Below are positions 54,331-64,000 of a DNA stretch of 64,000 bases, one piece after another. The notes beneath the pieces are model-generated. The model worked only from the letters and a program-made list of their open reading frames with translations. It ran no database searches and was not told where the DNA came from. How positions within the stretch are numbered: the stretch's first letter is position 1; every line of letters begins with the position of its first letter. The position numbers were made by a program, and so were the translations under genes. This DNA comes from Scatophagus argus (lineage: Eukaryota > Chordata > Actinopteri > Scatophagidae): the NCBI RefSeq assembly GCF_020382885.2, contig NC_058512.1, forward strand, positions 9,698,802-9,762,801, read 5' to 3'.

Positions 54331-57300
54331 AGCTCTGCTCCCATGCCTGCCTCCTGGAGTGAGCCCTGTTTTCCCTATTCAAATAAGTATGGTCTACTTT
54401 CCAACTTGACTTGTTTTAGCTTGTTGATTTAAACAGAAGAGATCCAAATTAGCACAAGAAACCACAAAGCTCCATACTCTGAGTTTCTGCAGATGACTAC
54501 AGTGGTGAGCAACAAGACTGAGCCTGCGGGTGGCTAGGTAAGGGCTGCCAGACGGGATGGAGATAAGCCAATCTGATAATCTTTTGGCTGATCACGCATG
54601 ATTAGCCTGTAGGGGGGAATAGGAAAATACAATGTGAGATATTTTTGAATTTTCTGGTAGAGGTGTTGCTACAGCTTGGCCATCAGTGTGTTAGTGTTTT
54701 GTATTGGAACCCAATCCGTGTAAAGTACAGGTGATGAATGATTTTTTTGGGCCCAACCCAAGCCCACTGTTTTTAAGTCTCTAACAGGCTGTAGTTACAG
54801 TCACAGTCTGGCTCTTATGCTATGATAAAAGAGGTAAAATGCAACAAGAACAGCAACAATCAAATTAATATATAGAAATTGCAACAAAATACATTAACTT
54901 AATGTATGAAATAGTAAAGTAGTCAATCTTCAGAGATGGCGAGTGAATGTGTAGTGTCACCTAGCAAAACAAAAGGATTAAGAGAGTGAAAAATAGCGAC
55001 AGCTGGTTCTAAAGGCATCCTGTATGGACTGGTCAGATGCAACCAGTTGCATTTATATAATCTGCACCAATCTGGAACTGAAGGAACACACAAAACACAA
55101 GCAGCAGTCCAGGCAGGGCAAGATGTAAATCTACAGGACCTGGCAGAGCCAGAAGGCTGTCACACTACAGTGATGGGAGTCCCTTCAGCATGCAGCTCTG
55201 CTTCACGGTCCCTGGTGGTCCAGGTTGGGGGTTGCTGAGCAAGAGTGTTCTTGGAACGGTGGCACCGACTGTCGCTATCCAGGGTGCTGACCCTGAGGGA
55301 AACAATGTGAGTCCAGTGCCACGAGAATGACCTGCTTTGTACCTCCCATTGATATATATATCAGTTGCTTTGAATAACTAAAATTAAACACAACACTGTG
55401 TGCTCACAGTATATCCGGTAACTGTCAGTGGCCAGTTAAAACTTCAACACAAGGGGGAGATGGTGTGTATATTTTCAGTTGTAAACCTCTCTGCTCCTGT
55501 GACCATCATCATCACTAATTTATAAGGTTTTGGTAGTTATAATTCCTGTCTCATTCAGACAGAAGCGGTTTGGTGAAATTGATAGTCCATTAAAGGGTCA
55601 GGTTAAGCCAGAGAAATTAATGGTTAACAGCGTGTTTTCACAAATATGAGGTCATTCCAGCAGAATTAGAGATTCCAGTTACAGGTCTAGGTAAAAGTTG
55701 TGATACTGTGATGTGTAGTTTGGTCTGCTGCTACGATAGCTGTGACCCCTGAGCGTATGAGTGCCCCACACTGCCTCAGCAGTGCAACCCTGTATGGACT
55801 GAAAAGTCTAAATGTGCCAAAGCAATGCTGGTGACGATGTTGTCAGAGTCCAGAGATGAAGCAGTATGGAAAACAGAAAACAAAATGTCACACCAGGGAG
55901 AAGGTGGAAAGCAATTTTACAGGCTGAGGCAGCACTTTGACATATGAAGCAAACAAACATTGTTGTGAATTAATAGTTAAGAGTCATAATTCTGGTTGTC
56001 TTATAACATTACATATCTAATATGAAATTAAAAGTTTAGACAAAAGTAGAAATATCTCTTTGGGATAAATGTATACCATTGCATCTGTTCTAGCTGAATT
56101 TGTACACAGCTGGGATATTTAAGAGTAAGTAATGACCTTTACAAGACCTGCAAATAGAAAACAGCCAGAAAACACATGCATATTAATGGAAATTTTTGTT
56201 GCATGAGCTTAGAGTCACAGAACTATTGTTTTCATAATAACAGGGTGTGAATGCCTACAGGATCGCACTGTAATTGCAAGGACTTGAATCATTTAGTTTC
56301 TTTTTAATTACAAAGCCAGCATCTAGCACAGTAAAATACAAGTCAGTGTGACTTGCTATATGTATCTTCACAGTTGAAAAGCACACAGAGATGATGCAGG
56401 AGCACATTGTAGGTCGTTGTGCTCCTATAAATAGTGTGCAGTTATTATTCTACCCTCCCTGCGTCAAACCAAAACCCCCACCCACCCGTGCCAACCCCTG
56501 TTCACTCAAATCCTCCATCCTACAGTATGTGTGCACTGCACCTTAGTGCATGGGATCTTTCAGTCACAGCACTTCCTTTCCCAGCCTGTAACCTTTACAT
56601 ACTCCAGGAGAATGATTCATGATCTCTAACAGTCACTTGTCTTGTCTTCATTAGTGCATAGTGTGGTTCATGTAATTACAAACATACATTACAATGCACT
56701 CAGAGGCTGATGAGACAGATAAGTGACCAAAATATGTTTTTTTCTTTTTCTCTGAGGCATAAATAGTTCCAAACCAATGTTCATCGGGCTGAGTCACCCC
56801 GAAGAGGGAAAAGACTAAATGAAATGCAACAGCATGGGGAAAGATGGAAGAGTACATTCGAGAGCATTTGGATCACACGCTGATTTCAGAGATAATGCAT
56901 CATCCCAAAAATATGCCATCCTACCAAGTCAGTCCAGTACATTTATGCAACTGTTTTGTTGCAGAAGATCTGCAGCTAATAAAAATAGCTAAAGACATTA
57001 ATGTAGAAACAATACTATGAACTACATTTTCATGCAAATTTGTGATTCTGACATTTGTCACTCTTTACCAAAGAAGTAAAATACTATAAATACTATAAGA
57101 TTTGTAAGCGGGAATATTTATCAAATATGTTTTCATAAGTTAATGAAATCCAGCCACTTAAACTGCTGAGCGGTTTATATATGGAAATTCGGATTGATTT
57201 TCACCTTTTAGTGCTACATATAATGGATTTGTTCTTCCTTAAAAAAAAAAAAAAAATCACCATTAAGCAGCAGCAGTCTTTATTTCCCTCCTTTTATCCA

Positions 57301-58542
57301 CAACATTCAAAGTGAAACGCACCTGCTGTGTCTGGTAACAGTAGCACTGATTGAACTGCACTCCATTTGCAGAGATGAAACCATTATTGGAGTGGGTGGA
57401 AATTAAGCAGTTTAAGCTCAAAGGAATTAACACCTCCCTCATTCAGCTGTGACTGATTGGAAATACGCACACGAACAAATCACCATGTGCTCATACCCAC
57501 CCATTCAGACTCATTTTAAGAAAATGGATACTTTGCTTTTGATTCCAATGCATCTACTGAACTGTCAACTAGCACACATAGAGCGTTACAAGATAATCTC
57601 AATAAACTTCTTAGCTGTGACACGCAGTTAACAGATACTGGAATGATAGTTGACACTGCCTGTGTTTATTTTAGTTCAAACCAATTAGGCAGTGGCAAAT
57701 ATTACATTTTGACTCTGGGACCAACATTAATTCTCTCGCAGAAAAATGACCTTATGTTTAAAACACTGCAGCAACATCACTGCTACAGGTGAACTGCCAA
57801 AAGGTTTGGAGAGATCACACTGTACTCCCCAAGATGACAATGGATATGACTGAGTGGCCATTATGCACGTTTAATTTCTGAGGTTCTCATCTTCCTCGGG
57901 TTGAGCTCATGTAGGAGTTCAAACTTAACAATGAATGAAGAACAGTATTGTATCGAACCAGCTTCTCACGCACAGCCAAAACTTGCGACATCCCAGCAGT
58001 TTGGTCGTGGTTTGTTCATCTGAAATAAAAACAATTGCTGGCACTCGGGACTCTGTGATTTCCTTCTTTATTACATACACTGAGCCAATTTGTGATGCCA
58101 CACCTTGGGTATCTGGTACTGGGTGGAAAATCGAATGTCATGCCAGGGAACCAGATAAGACTTATGCTAGGGCACACTTTTAGACTACAGTGACTTTTAT
58201 ACAGAATGAATGCAGATACAAAGAGTTGTACTGATATGATTTAGAACAATATCAATACTCAATATTTTCAACACCGAATTGTTTGATACAGATACTTAAA
58301 GATGCAGATACCAGCATGCTTTTGAAAGCATTGCAAAATCTAACAAGGACACAAGTTATTAAGGATATTAAAGCCTGTTAAACACACCTGTGATTTTCCT
58401 GCCACAGTGTGACATGTTGAAGTGTCTGATGTGAAAAAGGCCAATCACAATAAACAGGTGTTGCTGAGTTAATCATACAAACATCATATATTTTAGAAAA
58501 TATGTTTAACAGCGTGAGTATGTTTTTTTTGGGAATAAGCTC

Positions 58543-58885
58543 ATTTAAAGCTTTACTATGCAGGATTATTCCAAAAAACAATATATAGACTCAAACAAAT
58601 ATAAACCCTCTCACCCACTCGAAGTGTGTGGCAGTGTCTGTTTCTGCAGAAGCCCTGCCTCCTCCCTCTGTTTTCATGTTTTCTTAATAATTTGCTTTGT
58701 GGGACCTTGCTGGGTTTCAATGATACTGGACAAAAATAGTTCCTGGTTGTATTTCACTCCCAGGTTGTTAAATATCAGTTTTCGGTTGGTAGTTATTGGA
58801 CCGCCTGAGTCACTCGACAATCAATTATTTTTCATCAGAATTGGTTTCCCATGTGTTTATAAGAGCAAATCTATTATAGTAAGTT
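58543..58885. repeat. Possible interspersed repeat
   Basis: Phrases such as CTTTACTATGCAGGATTATT, CACTCGAAGTGTGTGGCAGT and TTTGTGGGACCTTGCTGG look familiar from dispersed fish repeats. I could not find terminal repeats or a second copy in this window. Confidence 0.3.
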
Positions 58886-58910
58886 AAATCTTCAAATTTC
58901 TTTTGCTGTC

Positions 58911-58954
<44 letters not shown>
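58911..58954. repeat. Compound (AT)n(GT)n microsatellite
   Basis: About 10 AT units run directly into about 12 GT units. Confidence 0.95.
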
Positions 58955-61900
58955 ATTTGAAATGAACTAGTGTTCAGATAAACAAAACCCTCAACCACCT
59001 CCTCTTGTCAAAGATATCACAAAGAGAGGAAAAGGAGGCACTGGGGGGCCAGTTAACAGGAAACTGGGGAGAGGAATAACACGTACATGGGGCATGTCAC
59101 GGTAGGACATCAGCTGCACTCCTAAACGCCCGAGAACATGCAACACACATTGTGCTCTAGGACACCTCATTGTAATATGTGTATCAGAATGAATACCTTG
59201 ATATCACCAGTGTGGGTAGGGAACAGTAAGAGAGTAAGAACAGTAACCACAGCCTTAATTAGCATTAGTAATTCTTGCAAGAGAACAGACTGGTCAGTAG
59301 ACATTTTGACTTGTGGTAGCAGGAAACTCATGATCATATTAATGAATGCTGCATTCCACTTAGTGGACGTGAACATGCTGGTTTACTGTCACTACTGAGA
59401 CACGTAATGGAACTGAGTTGTTGTTACTTATATTCATTTCTGCTGTGTCTTTCCTGCTGTGCCAGTCAAAATGTGTGCTATGCAACCAGTCTGTTGACAT
59501 GGAGATCAAAATGGGTAATGGACTTTTATTTCTGCAATATTGTGAAAGTATGTTGATAGAGTTTGAAAAATCTGACTCACTGTCAGCTGCTGCATCATAC
59601 TATAAAAGGAAGTGTCAAAAATGATCAAAGCAGGCCTTCCAGCACTTCATGATGGATTCAGCCTTGTTGTCTGAGGAATGATGCATCATCATCAACGCCA
59701 TGCAAGTGTATTCTCGCAAATTATGTTGCATTTTACAGTTTTTGGAAATTTGAATGACCGTTTACTTCATTAGCATTTATTTGTCCTCCTCACTTGCCTG
59801 TTCATGTTGAATTTCACTGGACAGATTTTGCAAGAAGTTTCCTAAAAACGGATTGTCTTTCCCAATTATAAATATTTCAATTATACATGAAGACAATATG
59901 GTGGCTAATTATTTTGGATAGTTTAAGCTTCTGTTACATGATTGTAGGAGCTACACTGCAAGACCACAAGGCAGAAATTCTCCTTCAGCTTTGAGGTATG
60001 AACTGAACTGGTGGTTGAGGTTAGGGGAGACAGACTGACAAACTGAGTGAATACTAAATTAAATTTGTTGAGCTGTGGTTCATTGGAGTGTTCAGTTAAT
60101 TATCATCAATTAATGACAACAAAGCTGAACTCGAAGCCTGAGTTTTGTCTAAGTATCAGTTTCAAGGTTCACACTGGTTCCTGACTGACTTATTTTGGTG
60201 CTGATATTGCATCCTACTCAAAGTGCTCATTAGGTGAGTGATCAAAATGTTTTGATGATTCAGATGAGGGAGCTCTTTCTTCACCTTGAAGGCCCCAAGC
60301 TGCTGTGTGGTTAATTATTTATGCTGCTGATTAATCTTTCAGTAATACCAAACTGAGCTGAGGGACAACGTTAATGGGAATGCAAGATGCTGAGCAGAGA
60401 TACTATAAGAGCCACTAAGAAGAAACTATTCAGGATTTACAAACAAACTGTCCTGTGTCACTGGAAAAAGTGCAATACAGGATTTATCAGTCCACCTTGT
60501 CTGCATTTCTTGTGGCTTAATGGCATAAAATATGAAAAAATTGATGAGAATGCTACAAAAATGAACACAGAGCCTGAGTGAATTTTACTGATTAACTTGC
60601 TAATTAAGTTAATATATGTCAGTACATTTGTTTGCATCTTTTTTCCTGGAATATATCTCAGTCTTGATACAGTCCAATAAAACATTTATTCACTTTTATG
60701 GGTAAAATTCTTGATGGTCTCCAAACCTCCAGAAAAAGTGAGCAAGTCATTAAAGATTGTTATCTTTCACTCAGGACATGAACTTTGAACCAAAATATTA
60801 AGATATTCACATTAACTGTGTAACTGTTTGTGAGTGCAGAACAGCAGCTGTGTGTACTGCAGCACTTGTCATAAAAGTTTGTTTGGCCATCTGACCCTGC
60901 GGAGTGTTGGAGTGGATGATGTTGGGTTCGGGGGAATAAATACAAAAATAGAAAGTGACATAGTCCCAACAGGAGTACCAAAAAAGGAAACATTTCCCAA
61001 ATGTTTCATCTTTTCAATTATTTCTGTTTTTTCTCTGTCTTCTTATGTCCATGTTGTTGTTCTTTTAAAAAAAATGTATTTTGTATATTACTGCACACCA
61101 CATTTTCTTGTTATGTTTTGTTGCTGTTGTTTTATTTTATTTTTTTACTCTCTCAGTCTCTGTGGACATTAAATGGGCCATATTGCACCCTGAGGCTTGT
61201 ATGTCCCCTGCTGCAGTCCAATGTCTACAGAAGGGGAGGGCAAAATAAAGAGCGGGGGACATATGAGGAGCAACATATAAAGACATTGGTAGGAATTTAC
61301 ACATTTTGCAGGACTCACATGTTTCAAAGTTAAGATCCTAACACCAGGACTTCCATTGATCATCATAAAAACAAAGAAGCGGATGTTGATAGGACAATAA
61401 AGCCAATAGTGTAACTGACAGTGTTGCACCTGATAACTACAGAGTAATGGTGACTCAGCATTTGTGGCCCTTGCCAGCCCTTGATGAGATGCACAGAGAT
61501 TTAAAAGGTAATAGAGGAGTTAAAGTATGTCGATGTTCAAGTGGGGGGAGGGGGCAGTTGGGAGCGATGGAGTGAATTTACTTTGCCTCTCCCTGGAGCA
61601 GAGAAGGCAGAGACACAGATGTCAGAGAACAAAAATTCCCCAGAGAAAGGAGGGCAAAATCTGCTCATTTCGCAGCTTCGCACTATGAAAACACAGTTCG
61701 TGAGAGCTTGAGAGTCTAATTGGCCTCGTATATTAACATGATTACATACTTTTTGCCCTGCATCCCTGGACATCTGCTGTGAGAATTATGACCCTGGGTG
61801 TGCAGATGGGATGAGACTGAAGATTGTCACGCTTTTACTTTCAGTGGGTTTTTTTTTCCTTTTGAACTTTGTTGTTATTATTTTGAGTAACCCACAAATG

Positions 61901-62309
61901 TTCCATTATGTTCACACTTTGGCACCATTGTCAGACCCAGATTATGCAACCCTGTTTTATTGTATTGTATTGTATCTTCTCTCACAGGCAGAAGTTGGAA
62001 AGCTTAAACTGAGTGTGAATTTCATTTGCACAAGTCAGGAGGACATGAAGGAAGATGTGGTAAACAAAGAGAGGACAGTCTGGTATAAATGTCGTAGCAG
62101 CCACCTGCTGGGTTGAGTGTGTGTGGGTCTGACCTCATGTGTGCATTGATGCTTGTGATGTACTGAAAGGTGTGTGTTTGAATGTACGTGAAACTGGCTC
62201 GTAAGAGAGACGATCAAACTGGAGTTCTGTATAACAAAACAGAAACTCACTCTCAATAGGGACGCTTCTTTATGTGAGAATCTGTACTGACGTGATGTTA
62301 ATTAACTTT

Positions 62310-62324
62310 GCGCGTGACACGCGC
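62310..62324. promoter_or_regulatory. Palindromic GCGTG/CACGC element upstream of the 62633 gene
   Basis: GCGCGTG-A-CACGCGC is a perfect 7 bp inverted pair around one base. It holds a GCGTG core on each strand, the core bound by bHLH-PAS dimers such as AhR-ARNT. It lies about 310 bp upstream of the start codon. The motif is short, and regulation is only inferred. Confidence 0.3.
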
Positions 62325-62632
62325 CAGCGCAACACAGTGGTGTCATTCAAACTTAGTGGAGCCCCCTGTGAAGCGTCAGACTGACCGTCTGGCTGCCATA
62401 TCAGGCTGCACTTCACATCTATTAGCAAATGCTCAGTCAGGTGGCTGCCACTTCATCGCCGTGGACTCTGACAGCAACGGTCGCGCGTGTGGATGTGGAT
62501 TAGAGAGCGCGTGGTCCGACTGGCTGATGCTGAACACCTGCACGTGGCGGAGGACTGCCCTCTTTTCCTTTACTCGACCTCCAGCCTCCAGCAGCTCCAC
62601 AACTTCTCCAGTGAAGCGAGGGAAAGCCGACC

Positions 62633-63298
62633 ATGAGCTCTTCTCTCCCCAAAAGCGAGTCCACCACGTCTCTGCTGAGATCATCCGGGCTCAGTCGCAG
62701 GTCCGGGCACGCGAATATCGGTCCACGCGATCACCGCAGCCACCGCACTCGCCATCATCCCACTGGAGCTGGAGGCAGCGATGATGCAGGCTGGACGGAG
62801 GACTGCGAGACGAGCGCGCGGAGACCCCTCTGCCAACCAAGACATGCCGACTCTCGAAATTTGGGTGATCACCGCGTGCAGAAAAGCCACTCACACCGGC
62901 ACGCGAGCGCCTTGGATGACGATTACGCTCAGGAGGACGTTAGACACAGGACGAGTCGGCATCAGAAAGAGCGCAGCAAGTCCACCAGATCCAAACACTC
63001 TCATCATCACCACGACTCCTCTCGAGGTGAGCCGCCTCCTGCAGCGCATCACCAGGGCGGCTCCCGGCAGGACAGGAGGACCTCTCCAACTCCATCTTAT
63101 CCAAAAGAGCCGGACGACGCCGCTTTCTTTTTCGAGCCCAGAGAGAGAGTCATCACCGGGTCATCCTCCAGTCTCAGCTCTGACCCACCTGCGGCCAGCG
63201 CACCGGTCCAGCCCGCTGCCAGCCGCTCATCCAAAAGACTGAGCGCAACCGAGTATGACTCTAGTCTTCATCCCATTGTGAAGTCGGTCTTTGGGCAG
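62633..63298 (+). CDS. First coding exon of an unrecognised gene (Ser/Arg/His-rich N-terminus)
   Basis: The exon opens with ATG at 62633 (A at -3) and runs 222 codons to a strong donor (GGGCAG|GTAAGA), ending in phase 0. Reading past the donor reaches a stop at 63368-63370, and the sequence beyond 63300 turns AT-rich, supporting an intron. The protein is low-complexity and polar. It starts MSSSLPKSESTTSLLRSSGL, has many RH, SR and HR pairs, a His run (SKHSHHHHDSS at about residue 122), a Pro/Ala/Ser region, and ends SSLHPIVKSVFGQ. No signal peptide, membrane helix, zinc-binding pattern or catalytic motif is visible, so it is probably a disordered cytosolic or nuclear N-terminal region. The long GC-rich frame in otherwise AT-rich DNA supports it being real. 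I do not recognise the family. The remaining exons lie outside the window. Confidence 0.7.
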
Positions 63299-64000
63299 GT
63301 AAGATGGCATGAAGACCAAAATAAACTTTTGGAAAAAGTAGATCCAAAGCACAACGTACAGACAATATAAGTTGTTCTTCTCATCTTTTAGTTCACCAAA
63401 TTTAAGCATTCGAGCTGAACTTCATAAGCGCAACACAACAGTAGATTTAAATTGCCACAAATCTCAGCCCAGCACTGGGTTTTGTTACATTTGTAACATA
63501 ATGCAAAGGGTACAATTTAAAGGTGTAAAGTAAATAAATTAGGAGCAGCATCATGTATCAAGAATCCAGACTCAGCGAGTTGGGTGGGAAATGGAACAAA
63601 TGTAAGCGGTATAGCTTAGTTTCACCAGCTGTAACTGTTCTTTGTCCAATGAAAATGAAAGCCATGTTTTATATTACACAGAGGAATGTTAACTTAAAAA
63701 CAGAAAACTTGTTCAGGCACAGTGATGTGGAACCTTTTTGCTTTAATACAAATATTAACAGTATTTTTTTACTCAGGTCACATTTATTTCTTATTACTCC
63801 CCTCAAAAAAATCATAACACATGGAAAGTTTTGGAAAGTCAATTCAATGTGAGATCCCCTTTCATGGACAGCTGGGGATGCATTTGGAGTCAAAGGTGGG
63901 AAAATCAACCAAAAATAACAGAGCTGAGTCCATCGCTGACTGTATAAATCCAGTATCAATATGATAGGACAAACATAATCCAGCCAATCTTTATGCAAAC
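63299..64000 (+). other. Start of intron 1 of the 62633 gene
   Basis: AT-rich sequence after the donor at 63299. No further exon was recognised up to the window edge. Confidence 0.6.

Larger units (their letters stand above)
54331..62632. other. Gene-poor spacer of about 8.3 kb
   Basis: AT-rich with scattered simple repeats, including an A run at 57241-57257. No exon with family resemblance was found, and the open frames are short and unlike known proteins. The last few hundred bases before 62633 become richer in CpG, as expected for the promoter and 5' UTR of the next gene. Confidence 0.6.

Noticed and set aside
62308..62784. 158-codon frame overlapping the unrecognised gene
   Set aside because: It opens at a TTG rather than an ATG and the translation has no family features. 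Only the inner ATG at 62527 is noted, as a possible upstream start.

Overview
This is a stretch of teleost (bony fish) nuclear DNA, most likely percomorph. The evidence is split vertebrate genes with GT-AG introns and AT-rich, microsatellite-laden non-coding DNA. There are also several repeat families that I recognise as common in fish genomes. Nothing prokaryotic, viral or CRISPR-like was seen, and no rRNA or tRNA gene was recognised.

Layout. (1) Positions 1-24193, minus strand: lrrc75b, four coding exons, with the 3' end cut off by the left window edge. (2) 24197-31833: intergenic, no gene seen. It carries an inverted pair of one interspersed repeat upstream of ggt1. (3) 31834-39391, plus strand: a complete 12-exon gamma-glutamyltransferase 1 gene (572 aa). 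(4) 39392-43724: a short gap between convergent genes, with a MITE-like element next to candidate poly(A) signals. (5) 43725-50257, minus strand: a complete 12-exon gamma-glutamyltransferase 5 gene (559 aa). (6) about 51421-54330: two LINE retrotransposons, with a CR1/L2-group element apparently sitting inside an RTE/Rex3-like element. Both are decayed. (7) about 54331-62632: a gene-poor spacer. (8) 62633-63298, plus strand: the 222-codon first coding exon of a gene I do not recognise, running off the right edge.

lrrc75b next to GGT genes matches the GGT1/LRRC75B/GGT5 neighbourhood of human 22q11.23. ggt1 and ggt5 have identical intron phases at all 11 introns, so they are duplicates that kept their gene structure. 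Both enzymes are expected at the outer cell surface. GGT1 starts glutathione breakdown, and GGT5 acts on glutathione conjugates such as leukotriene C4. All residues I can check for catalysis are present in both. GGT5 lacks about 12 residues in the loop between the NNE-x-x-DF and P-x-SSM motifs, which corresponds to the lid region near the active site.

The window is mostly an ordinary vertebrate locus. The items most worth a second look are the unrecognised exon at the right edge, the short loop of GGT5, the nested LINEs and the fold-back repeats. Exon boundaries were placed by hand from splice signals, reading-frame continuity and family similarity. Intergenic and intronic stretches were scanned by eye only.
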